From assembly GCA_024274995.1 (NCBI GenBank), contig JAJSAA010000019.1, positions 1 through 11,223 of the forward strand: 11,223 nt of DNA. Reading direction: 5' to 3'. Below the pieces are notes generated by a model. That model was not told where the DNA came from. It did no database searches and saw only the letters and a program-made list of their open reading frames with translations. Below are positions 1 through 5,986 of the stretch, piece by piece; within the stretch, counting starts at the first letter, position 1; each line of letters starts with the position of its first letter. Made by a program: the position numbers and the translations under genes. Origin of the DNA: Deltaproteobacteria bacterium. Its GTDB lineage: Bacteria; Desulfobacterota; Desulfobulbia; Desulfobulbales; VMSU01.

Positions 1-266
1 ACTATTACCCGCAGTGCCAGCTGTTTAGGCTCGGGGCGCTTAATTACCGGAGGCGCTGGTTTTACCGCCTGCCTGGCCGCCGGTACTGGCGCAGGTGGTG
101 GCGGCACGGCGGCGTTTGTTGTCAGGGTCGGGGAGATTAATACAAGACAGAGGATGAGAACGATAAATGGCTTTGGAACTCTGATTATGGCTTTGCTCTT
201 TGCAATCATCACCATATGCCCTTGCAAGATCTGCCGCGTTGTCTGGTTTATACCGATAAATTCCAT
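1..266 (-). CDS. Partial exported proline-rich protein (N-terminus only)
   Basis: Reading the minus strand from an ATG at 264-266 gives an open frame of 88 codons to the window edge with no stop. The predicted protein has a basic N-terminal stretch, then a hydrophobic segment (about residues 34-50, IVLILCLVLISP) typical of a signal peptide or anchor. A Pro/Ala-rich linker follows (VPPPPAPVPAARQAVKPAPP), as is common where an exported protein is tethered before its folded domain. A GGGAG ribosome binding site lies 5 bases before the ATG. The start is 13 bases after the stop of the FlgO-domain gene, so the two are almost certainly co-transcribed. An internal Met at codon 18 or 20 could be the true start of a more ordinary signal peptide. 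The functional domain lies outside the window, so I do not name the protein. An envelope or surface role is inferred from the signal, the linker and the FlgO-like neighbour. Confidence 0.7.
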   Translation of the reverse strand, partial: MEFIGINQTTRQILQGHMVMIAKSKAIIRVPKPFIVLILCLVLISPTLTTNAAVPPPPAPVPAARQAVKPAPPVIKRPEPKQLALRVI

Positions 267-279
267 TTTTTCTCCCTGT

Positions 280-960
280 TTATAGGTCAAGACGTTTCAT
301 ATATATTACCCCGTGAGGACGTGGAGCTGCCGAGACTGCGTCAGAGAGCAGCATTGTGGTGAGGGCGTCTTTATTGAACATACCGCTAGCGCTTGATAAT
401 AAGGCAGCGTTTTTATTGTCTATTATTCTGGCATTAACCATAATTTTATCGCCGGCCACGGTATAGGTTCCGGTAACCATTGCCCGGGCCGCGACTCTGG
501 GGTCTATCTGCTTTATATCTCGTGACAGGCCGTATTCGCCGCGCCTGGGCTGGATTAAAATTTCCTTGGTCTTTCTTATTTCCACTACATTATACCCTTG
601 ATGCTGAAATTCTGTCATCATCCGCTCGGCGATATAGCGGCCAAAGGATGAGGTGCGGGAGAGCTTTTTAAGATCCACAAAACTGCTCATCACCACCCCA
701 TCGCCAAGATCGCCAACCACCGCGTCAGGTTCAGCCAGATTAGCAAAGAGGGTATGGGCTATCTTTTTAATTTCCTGATCAAATTCCTGGGCCTGGTGGG
801 CGTATTTGTCTACTGGAGTTTTCAGGATGGCTGGGACTGGAGCGGCTTTTTGAGTGGGGAAGAGTGAGAACGACCAACCAGTCCGGGCCTGAATACTTAC
901 AGCGAGGACAATGAGGCTGACGGTGAAGATGAGATTCAGGGCTGATTTCCTCTGGAACAT
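280..960 (-). CDS. FlgO-domain exported protein
   Basis: 226 residues. Residues 1-25 (MFQRKSALNLIFTVSLIVLAVSIQA) form a signal peptide or N-terminal anchor without a lipobox Cys, unlike the Vibrio FlgO lipoprotein. Residues about 55-195 resemble the FlgO domain: MSSFVDLKKLSRTSSFGRYI, then a helix with ERMMTEFQHQGYNVVEIR, the YGLSRD segment, a central VTGTY strand and the closing MVNARIIDNKNAALLSSAS. In Vibrio, FlgO with FlgP and FlgT supports the outer-membrane part of the sheathed flagellum. Related FlgO-domain proteins occur outside flagellar loci, and no other flagellar gene is visible here, so a flagellar role is not shown. The gene precedes the proline-rich exported protein by 13 bases. 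The start is preceded only by a weak GGATG about 8 bases upstream. The family call is good; the precise role is open. Confidence 0.75.
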   Translation of the reverse strand: MFQRKSALNLIFTVSLIVLAVSIQARTGWSFSLFPTQKAAPVPAILKTPVDKYAHQAQEFDQEIKKIAHTLFANLAEPDAVVGDLGDGVVMSSFVDLKKLSRTSSFGRYIAERMMTEFQHQGYNVVEIRKTKEILIQPRRGEYGLSRDIKQIDPRVAARAMVTGTYTVAGDKIMVNARIIDNKNAALLSSASGMFNKDALTTMLLSDAVSAAPRPHGVIYMKRLDL

Positions 961-1012
961 TGTCTGTCATCCGGTTAATATTAAAGTGCAGAGCGCTGAT
1001 GGTAATTATTAC

Positions 1013-1045
1013 GACAAAGAGCAGCGGTGATAAAGGCTCTTTGTC
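1013..1045. promoter_or_regulatory. Perfect 10-bp inverted repeat, candidate operator
   Basis: GACAAAGAGC at 1013-1022 is the exact reverse complement of GCTCTTTGTC at 1036-1045, with a 13-base spacer; arm centres are 23 bp apart, about two helical turns. It lies between the divergent FlgO-domain gene (start 960) and the small cysteine protein (start 1118), where a dimeric regulator could control both. There is no following T-run on either strand, so a Rho-independent terminator is unlikely. A leader-RNA hairpin is the alternative. Confidence 0.45.
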
Positions 1046-1058
1046 AGAATATATCGGT

Positions 1059-1064
1059 ATTATA
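1059..1064 (-). promoter_or_regulatory. Possible -10 box for the FlgO-domain operon
   Basis: The minus strand reads TATAAT here, a perfect sigma-70 -10 hexamer, but no convincing -35 is found 16-18 bp upstream. The region is AT-rich, so chance occurrence is possible. If real, transcription would begin near 1050 and run through the inverted repeat at 1013-1045 before reaching the FlgO-domain start at 960. Confidence 0.25.
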
Positions 1065-1117
1065 AAACATTTTCTTGATTATTATTTCAGATAAATACAA
1101 AAAAAGAGGTTTTGGTT

Positions 1118-1627
1118 TTGTCCGTGGAGTTAACAGAACGTGAATCAGTTATCGAAGATGAGGTATTGATCGTTGAAACAAGCGGTGAGATGCCGGAGGT
1201 GGCCTATCATGGTTCACTTTATTATCTAAGCCATGATCCTGAAGGCCCGGGGATGAGCTTAGACCGCCAAGACAAGGGCCGTCTGGTTTTAGCAGTGGTC
1301 GAGGGCTATAGACGAATTATCCACCGTGATCTGGACTTGAAAAACCGACAGAAATCATGTTATCGAGGGCTGGTTCGCTGTTTGGTGAATTGGCGGCGGC
1401 TGACCGGCTTTGCGGCCGCCCACCAGCTCAGCCTGACAGAGCTGCAAGAAGAGATTGCTGCCGCCCTGCAAACATTTCTGGCCGGTGAGGCAGTTGATAT
1501 AAGACGGGGATGCCCCACCTGCGTCAATTGCTCCCAGGCTGAACTCAGGGAATTGATCAACGAGGTGGGCTTGAGTGATAACAATCTGTCACCGGACTTG
1601 ATCTTTTTATCAGTAAGCGCTAACTGA
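1118..1627 (+). CDS. Conserved-looking hypothetical protein with C-terminal CxxCxxC
   Basis: I do not recognise a named family. With TTG at 1118 as start, the product is a soluble 169-residue protein with no signal peptide or membrane segment. This start is chosen because GAGG at 1106-1109 is then 8 bases away. The in-frame TTG at 1112 would be only 2 bases from it, and GTG at 1124 is a third option. The N-terminal 25 residues are acidic. Residues about 29-45 (YHGSLYYLSHDPEGPGMSL) lead into a helical region with many Arg (GYRRIIHRDLDLKNRQ, YRGLVRCLVNWRRLTGF). Near the end is CPTCVNC (Cys132, 135, 138), a possible metal or Fe-S ligand set, with Cys81 and Cys88 as potential extra ligands. It stands alone on the plus strand, divergent from the FlgO-domain gene, and its stop overlaps the end of the convergent ATPase gene. 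Confidence 0.75.
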   Translation: MSVELTERESVIEDEVLIVETSGEMPEVAYHGSLYYLSHDPEGPGMSLDRQDKGRLVLAVVEGYRRIIHRDLDLKNRQKSCYRGLVRCLVNWRRLTGFAAAHQLSLTELQEEIAAALQTFLAGEAVDIRRGCPTCVNCSQAELRELINEVGLSDNNLSPDLIFLSVSAN

Positions 1628-4070
1628 AAAGGCTACGTTTCATTCTGCCGATGAAATGCTGTTCTCCGGGGGCCTGGTGGCGCAGGTGACGGTAAACCTG
1701 AACCTTGACCAAGTCGGTTACAAAGGCCGAGCATATGGAGTAACCCCATATAAGGGCGATTTCCGGCCAGGTTATGGGAGTGATGAAGCCAAAACCATAG
1801 GCAGCCAGAAAAGTAGCGGCAACCTTGGTGATTACCGTTGACCAGACCATAACCGGGGCGGGCCAGGGCCGTTTCCAGAAATGATCTTTACTGCGGGCCA
1901 CAAAAAGTACCAGATGTCCGGCTACTGATAATTGGAGAAAAACATAGGTCTGAATTTCCGGCACACTAAGCTTCAGCCAGTCCATGGCCAGCAGTTGCAT
2001 ACCAAAGGTGCCAATGACACCAACGATTCCCATGGCTGTGCCCACGGCAATCACGCTGTGCATATCCCATCTGACAGGCTTCTGCTCCAGCCTGGTGTGG
2101 TCATAGGCAATGGCCATGATGGGAATATCGTTCAGGAAAGCCAACAGAATGATCATGATGGCGGTAATGGGATAAAAGTTGAAGAGCAGCATTGCCACTA
2201 CCACATAAACCATAATCCGGATGGTCTCGCTGATCCGGTAGATAGCGTAGCTGTTCATCCGTTCAAAGATACGCCTGGCCTCTTCAATGGCGGTAATAAT
2301 GACTGACAGGCCAGGTGAGGTGAGCACCAAGTCGGCGGCGGCCCGGGCCGCATCAGTGGCACCGCTTACGGCAATACCTACATCGGCCTGTTTCAGAGCC
2401 GGCGCGTCATTGACCCCGTCACCGGTCATACCGGTAATATGGTCACGCCCCTGAATGATTTTAACAATCGAAAATTTATGCTCCGGAAAAACTTCAGCAA
2501 ATCCATCTGCTTCTTCAATCTCCTGCCCAAGAGAATCGCTGGGAGTTGTTTTTATGTCCCTGGGCAGAATATCAGATTTCAGGATATTAGTTTTCAGGCC
2601 AAGTTTGCCTGCTATCTGCTTGGCAATGGCGAGATTATCACCGGTGACCATCTTGACATTAACCCCGTATTCTCTCGCCATTTCAATGGTCTTTTTAGAG
2701 TCCTCTCGCGGCGGGTCAAACAGCGAAATGATGCCAAGAAAGCTCCAGTCATGTTTATCCCCCCTCTTTATTCCTACCCCCAGGGCGCGGTAACCCTGAG
2801 CCGCAAAGGCGTTTACGGTCTTGTCAGCTTTCTTTAAATCCTCCCCGGTCAGGTTGGCCATTGCCATTATTACCTGCGGTGCCCCTTTGGTGACCAGAAA
2901 GGTGTCACCCTGCGGGCTACGGACAGTTGCCTCAGTACGCTTGTGAACCGGGTCAAAGGGGATAAACTTTGACTGTTGAAATGAGGCCAGCAGTTCATTA
3001 TCCATCAATCCCTGGATAACCGCGCTGTCAATGGCATCCCGATCTTCTTCCCGGGAGGCGAGAGAGGCCATGAGCAACACCTCCTGGGCATCAGCAGCCT
3101 CGAATGTCTCTATGTCGCCCAGGGTCAGTTTGTTCTGGGTAAGGGTTCCTGTTTTATCCGAGCAGATAATATCCATGCTGGCCATTTCCTCAATGGATTC
3201 CAGCCGAGTGACGATAGCCTTCTTCTTGGACAGGAGCATGGCACCTACCGCCATGGTCATGGAGAGGACTGCCGGCATGGCCACTGGTATGGAGGCCACC
3301 GTTAAAATCAGGGCAAACTGAACCAGATCTAACCAAGGAGTATGGCGGTGGAGCTGAACCAGCACCAGGATGGCGACCAGGGTCAGGCTGACATAAATGA
3401 GATAGTTGCCGATGTTGAGAACGGCCTTTTGAAAATGGGATACGGTTTTTGCCTGTTCCACCAGCCCCGCAGTTTTTCCAAACCGGGTGCTTTGCCCGGT
3501 GGCCGTCACTTCGGCCAGAACCTCACCTTGCTTGACAATAGTACCGGACAGAACATCTTCACCCTGTTTTTTGGTGACTGGCAGTGATTCGCCGGTCAGG
3601 GCCGACTGGTCAACGCTGATATAATCACCATCCACCAGCCTGGCATCAGCCGGGACAACATCGCCCAAACGAATACGGACAATATCACCCGGCACCAGGC
3701 CGGAGGCAGCAATCACCAGCCATTTACCGTCACGCAAGACCCGCGCCTGCTGGGCAAGTTCCTTCTTGAGCGCCTCAACCGCATTACCGGCAGTAAATTC
3801 CTGCCAGAACCCTACCCCGGCATTAAAGAGCAGCAAGGCCATGATAATGTAAAAATCCACCCAGTGCTGGACGGCAGCGGAGAGTATGGCTGCTACTTCA
3901 ATCATCCAGGGGATAGGCCCCCAGAAATAACCAAACAAAAGCCTGAACAGCGAAACCTTCTTGGTCACCAGGGCGTTGGGCCCGTATTGTTGCAGGCGCT
4001 GAGCCGCTTCTTCCGAACTCAGCCCGGTGTAATGCCTGTCCGGTGAGGTGCTTGGTTGTGATTCAGTCAT
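1620..4070 (-). CDS. P-type H+-ATPase (type IIIA, plasma-membrane proton-efflux type)
   Basis: 816 residues, full length for the bacterial/archaeal members of this family, which couple ATP hydrolysis to proton export across the cytoplasmic membrane. The N-terminal cation-ATPase domain (YTGLSSEEAAQRLQQYGPNAL, about 14-34) is followed by M1-M2 (about 50-90), the actuator domain with TGES at 159-162, M3-M4 with IPVAMP at 261-266, and the phosphorylation motif DKTGTLT with Asp305. The nucleotide domain carries KGAP at 395-398; MVTGD is at 474-478 and the hinge TGDGVNDAP at 549-557. Six C-terminal helices follow. Asp648 in M6 (AFLNDIPIM) corresponds to the proton-binding Asp of plant and fungal H+-ATPases. 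No long plant-type C-terminal regulatory domain is present; the protein ends shortly after the last helix. AGAGG lies 5 bases before ATG. It is probably co-transcribed with the stress protein 99 bases upstream and used in pH homeostasis or membrane energisation. Proton specificity is inferred from family likeness. Confidence 0.93.
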   Translation of the reverse strand: MTESQPSTSPDRHYTGLSSEEAAQRLQQYGPNALVTKKVSLFRLLFGYFWGPIPWMIEVAAILSAAVQHWVDFYIIMALLLFNAGVGFWQEFTAGNAVEALKKELAQQARVLRDGKWLVIAASGLVPGDIVRIRLGDVVPADARLVDGDYISVDQSALTGESLPVTKKQGEDVLSGTIVKQGEVLAEVTATGQSTRFGKTAGLVEQAKTVSHFQKAVLNIGNYLIYVSLTLVAILVLVQLHRHTPWLDLVQFALILTVASIPVAMPAVLSMTMAVGAMLLSKKKAIVTRLESIEEMASMDIICSDKTGTLTQNKLTLGDIETFEAADAQEVLLMASLASREEDRDAIDSAVIQGLMDNELLASFQQSKFIPFDPVHKRTEATVRSPQGDTFLVTKGAPQVIMAMANLTGEDLKKADKTVNAFAAQGYRALGVGIKRGDKHDWSFLGIISLFDPPREDSKKTIEMAREYGVNVKMVTGDNLAIAKQIAGKLGLKTNILKSDILPRDIKTTPSDSLGQEIEEADGFAEVFPEHKFSIVKIIQGRDHITGMTGDGVNDAPALKQADVGIAVSGATDAARAAADLVLTSPGLSVIITAIEEARRIFERMNSYAIYRISETIRIMVYVVVAMLLFNFYPITAIMIILLAFLNDIPIMAIAYDHTRLEQKPVRWDMHSVIAVGTAMGIVGVIGTFGMQLLAMDWLKLSVPEIQTYVFLQLSVAGHLVLFVARSKDHFWKRPWPAPVMVWSTVITKVAATFLAAYGFGFITPITWPEIALIWGYSICSAFVTDLVKVQVYRHLRHQAPGEQHFIGRMKRSLFS

Positions 4071-4169
4071 GATAACCTCTATTATTTAATGATATCCGCT
4101 TAGAGTTTTGCCTTGAGTCTGGCTGATGGGTGCATACCGGGAGACAGATTGAAATATTCGCAAATTCGC

Positions 4170-4622
4170 TTATTTCCTGACCCTGAAGGGATGGAAGGTG
4201 AGTACCGGACAGAGTGCAGTATCAAGTACTTTTTTTGCCGTGCTGCCCATCAGGAGCTCCTCCAATCCCCTGACCCCGCGGGCTCCGATAATAATCATCT
4301 CAGCATTTTCACTGGCGGCGAAACCCACAATCTCTTTGGCCACATTACCAATGATGACTTTACCGGAAGCGCCACCTTTGAGGTTCTGGTAATTCTCTAC
4401 GAGTTCTGCTACCTTTTCTTCGGCCTTATTTTTCAGGTCGTTTGTTATTACAGAAAAAGACGGGTGGACAAGTAACATGTCATAGCCATGAAAATCATTA
4501 ACCACGTGTAAGAAAACAACATGAGCGTTCATTTTGTCCGCTACGGAGACGGCGTACTTGACTACTTTGTCCGTGGTGCTTGTAAAGTCAATGGGGATAA
4601 TAATCTTGTTTATTTTATCCAT
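4170..4622 (-). CDS. Universal stress protein, single UspA domain
   Basis: 150 residues, the normal length for a one-domain Usp, a soluble cytoplasmic alpha/beta protein that usually works as a dimer. The N-terminal strand KIIIPIDFTSTT has the conserved Asp near the start of the fold. The nucleotide-binding signature G-2x-G-9x-G-S/T is present as GARGVRGLEELLMGSTAKKVL near residues 113-133, so it belongs to the ATP-binding branch. It ends CPVLTFHP, as is typical. AGAGGA lies about 10 bases before the ATG. It is the first gene before the H+-ATPase on the same strand (99-base gap), suggesting an operon in which the stress protein senses energy state or modulates the pump; that link is inference. 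The 132-bp TAAGGG array ends only a few bases upstream of its ribosome binding site, which makes expression of this gene the likely target of any effect of the array. Confidence 0.95.
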   Translation of the reverse strand: MDKINKIIIPIDFTSTTDKVVKYAVSVADKMNAHVVFLHVVNDFHGYDMLLVHPSFSVITNDLKNKAEEKVAELVENYQNLKGGASGKVIIGNVAKEIVGFAASENAEMIIIGARGVRGLEELLMGSTAKKVLDTALCPVLTFHPFRVRK

Positions 4623-4639
4623 TATCTTCGAGTCCTCTT

Positions 4640-4771
4640 TTAAGGTTAAGGTTAAGGGTTAAGGGTAAGGGTAAGGGTAAGGGTAAGGGTAAGGGTAAGG
4701 GTAAGGGTAAGGGTAAGGGTAAGGGTAAGGGTAAGGGTTAAGGGTTAAGGGTTAAGGGTTAAGGGTTAAGG
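4640..4771 (+). repeat. 132-bp TAAGGG/TTAAGGG tandem array in the stress-protein leader
   Basis: Parsed unit by unit on the plus strand: 2 x TTAAGG (4640-4651), 2 x TTAAGGG (4652-4665), 12 x TAAGGG (4666-4737), 4 x TTAAGGG (4738-4765), 1 x TTAAGG (4766-4771). Unit types are thus nested almost symmetrically around a pure hexamer core. The plus strand has a GGG run in each core unit separated by TAA, a classic G-quadruplex-forming pattern. This is the template strand for the minus-strand stress-protein gene, whose RNA would be CCCUUA-rich. It is intergenic and no reading frame of a real gene crosses it. Slipped-strand change of copy number would alter leader length by 6 or 7 bases per unit. It resembles a telomere repeat only superficially. 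Confidence 0.95.
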
Positions 4772-4819
4772 TGCGGCAAGAAAGAATGTTCTCCTGCCGT
4801 TGTCGTAAATCGTTAACTA

Positions 4820-4835
4820 TGTGATATACATCACC
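4820..4835. promoter_or_regulatory. CRP/FNR-family-type palindrome
   Basis: TGTGA-TATACA-TCACC matches the TGTGA-N6-TCACA consensus of CRP and related regulators (including HcpR-type sites of sulfate reducers) at all but the last base. It overlaps the proposed -10 box of the minus-strand promoter for the stress protein, so a bound regulator would be expected to repress that promoter. It could instead activate an unidentified promoter. Which regulator binds cannot be told from the sequence. Confidence 0.5.
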
Positions 4836-4849
4836 TGTACCCTTGTCAA
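4821..4849 (-). promoter_or_regulatory. Candidate sigma-70 promoter for stress protein/ATPase operon
   Basis: On the minus strand a perfect TTGACA (-35, positions 4844-4849) is followed after 17 bases by TATCAC (-10, positions 4821-4826; 4 of 6 matches to TATAAT). Transcription would begin near 4813, giving a leader of about 190 bases that contains the entire TAAGGG array before the stress-protein ATG at 4622. Confidence 0.45.
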
Positions 4850-5101
4850 TGGTTACGTCTAAAGGTAACAATTCAGCCCCCATTTTATACCACACAAATC
4901 GTCAGGGGAATCATATAGTTATCATGGTCAGATCGGGAAGCAGCCAGGGGGACAACAAACAAGCATCGGATATCGATGATATTTTCTCTTGAATGTTCAC
5001 CTTATTATCTAATAGACTGAATACTGCAATCCCGGCAAAGAACTGAGGCTGAGTTCCGCCCCCTATTATTCAAATCAAACAAAAAATGACGCGCGGCCTT
5101 T
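4850..5101. other. Intergenic stretch with no recognisable gene
   Basis: Between the stress-protein promoter and the JAMM-domain gene I see no credible coding frame or RNA gene. Small dyads are present: GTTAC/GTAAC at 4852-4869 and CATCG/CGATG at 4964-4978. The latter has a 5-base spacer and lies upstream of the plus-strand gene. A weak promoter-like TTGAAT at 4989-4994 has no good -10 partner, so the promoter of the gene at 5102 is not resolved. Confidence 0.4.
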
Positions 5102-5650
5102 ATGCGTTTTAGCAACAAACTCACCAAAATACATTTACCCGACTGTCAGTTCCAGACCATGGTGGAGCATTGTCGGCGCAAATTAGCGGGCCGTTACCTT
5201 GAGCATGAGATTGAGGAACCCAAGGCCTTTGGCATTCTGGGAGGCCGTGTTGATCATCAGCTTCTGACCATCGCCCATACCATTCCTCTCCTGAAAAATG
5301 CCCGCCGGCAGTTCGATAAATCCTTTATGGACGACGTCATGGCAGCCCACGCTGTGCCCTCAGAGACCCCCCTCAAGCAGAGAGGCTGGATTGCCGATCC
5401 CGGTGAAATCGACTCGGCCTTGAGCGTCTTACGGAGCAAAGGGATGCGGATGGTGGGAACCTACCATATGCACCGGCTGGCCTGGAATCATGATAAAATC
5501 CGTGACACCCCCACCGAGTTGGATACTTTTCTCGGCAGTCAGAGTCGGATGTTTATGTTTATTATATCCATGGTTACCCCTGACAAACCGTTAATCAGAG
5601 CCTTTTTTGAGGGAATCCCCACTCAAGAACTGCCAATAATTACAAGTTAA
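5102..5650 (+). CDS. JAB/MPN (JAMM) domain protein, atypical active site
   Basis: 182 residues, soluble. The order of elements matches a JAB/Mov34/MPN fold, the zinc isopeptidase/peptidase family that in bacteria often acts on ubiquitin-like or sulfur-carrier proteins. An early strand FGILGGR is at 43-49, IAHTIPLLKNAR is at 57-68, and the zinc motif GTYHMH has His122 and His124. Asp135 gives an exact H-x-H-x10-D spacing. However, T-x-x-D at 138-141 looks more like the usual S-x-x-D, so Asp141 may be the third ligand within a longer loop. The family Glu normally sits three residues before the Gly of the G-x-L-x-G strand; here that position is Lys41, with Glu38 and Glu39 just before it. The protein may therefore be inactive or use a shifted Glu. 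The start is the only good choice because an in-frame stop lies at 5087-5089, yet there is no clear Shine-Dalgarno. No ubiquitin-like or E1 gene is seen nearby. Confidence 0.75.
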   Translation: MRFSNKLTKIHLPDCQFQTMVEHCRRKLAGRYLEHEIEEPKAFGILGGRVDHQLLTIAHTIPLLKNARRQFDKSFMDDVMAAHAVPSETPLKQRGWIADPGEIDSALSVLRSKGMRMVGTYHMHRLAWNHDKIRDTPTELDTFLGSQSRMFMFIISMVTPDKPLIRAFFEGIPTQELPIITS

Positions 5651-5710
5651 ATCTCATCCACCAGGTTTATAATTCAGACATATAGTTCATATCCCTGGGC
5701 CAAAACACTA

Positions 5711-5719
5711 TGTTATACT
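5711..5719 (+). promoter_or_regulatory. Extended -10 promoter for the five-gene operon
   Basis: TGTTATACT is a perfect TGn extension plus TATACT (5 of 6 to TATAAT). No good -35 lies upstream, which extended -10 promoters tolerate. Transcription would start near 5726, just before the structured element at 5732-5780, leaving a leader of about 260 bases ahead of the gene at 5987. Confidence 0.4.
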
Positions 5720-5731
5720 CCTAATGTTTTT

Positions 5732-5780
5732 GGCGGAGAGCCAGTAAATTGTTACTTTTAAAATGGAGGTCGGCCCCGCC
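5732..5780 (+). ncRNA. Candidate structured leader RNA element
   Basis: GGCGG (5732-5736) pairs with CCGCC (5776-5780). Inside it GCC (5740-5742) pairs with GGC (5772-5774), and a hairpin AGTAA-attg-TTACT lies at 5743-5756. This nested fold sits immediately after the proposed start site. It matches no riboswitch consensus I know, and stems this short can arise by chance. Confidence 0.25.
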
Positions 5781-5819
5781 AGTTACAGGACTGACTAATT
5801 ACCAACCAGGAAAGTTGAG

Positions 5820-5906
5820 TTATTAGAACAAGACCTTACCCCCATCCTGTCCTTCCCCCACAAGGGGGGGGGAAGGGACTTAGAGGGTAGTGTCTTGTTC
5901 TAATAA
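5820..5906. repeat. 87-bp palindromic element (MITE- or REP-like)
   Basis: The ends are a perfect 15-bp inverted repeat, TTATTAGAACAAGAC (5820-5834) and its reverse complement (5892-5906). The inside is an imperfect continuation of the stem: a C-rich left half against a G-rich right half, closing on CCTTCCCCC-aca-a-GGGGG-AAGG with a run of nine G at 5864-5872. Nearly the whole element can fold on itself. It contains no coding capacity, and such elements in intergenic DNA are usually dispersed repeats mobilised in trans. No clear target-site duplication is visible. If the promoter at 5711 is used, this hairpin lies in the operon leader. Confidence 0.75.
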
Positions 5907-5986
5907 TTTTCAGTTGTGGGCGGTTAAGGTGCAGTAAAAATCAAAACTGGTTTAACAACGCTAAGAAACAACTTGCAAATAACAAA

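Noticed and set aside
1932..2306. Plus-strand open frame of 124 codons inside the ATPase gene
   Set aside because: It is antisense to the C-terminal membrane part of the ATPase; its composition (many His, Asn, Gly) is what reversing hydrophobic codons produces.
4113..4475. Plus-strand open frame of 120 codons
   Set aside because: It is antisense to the well-supported universal stress protein gene and has no recognisable protein features.
4640..4771. Telomere or linear-chromosome end suggested by the TAAGGG-type repeat
   Set aside because: The array is internal, short, flanked by ordinary bacterial genes on both sides, and sits in front of a ribosome binding site. Similarity to eukaryotic telomere repeats is only in G-run composition.
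4640..4771. CRISPR array
   Set aside because: Units are 6-7 bases in direct head-to-tail contact with no spacers, and no cas gene is present.
4852..4869. GTTAC-N8-GTAAC dyad
   Set aside because: Five-base arms are expected by chance at this frequency and nothing else supports a site.
5820..5906. Rho-independent terminator for the JAMM-domain gene
   Set aside because: The arms are very long and no T-run directly follows a compact GC stem. It lies 170 bases past the stop and beyond the next promoter, so a palindromic mobile or REP-like element fits better, though it might still stop transcription.
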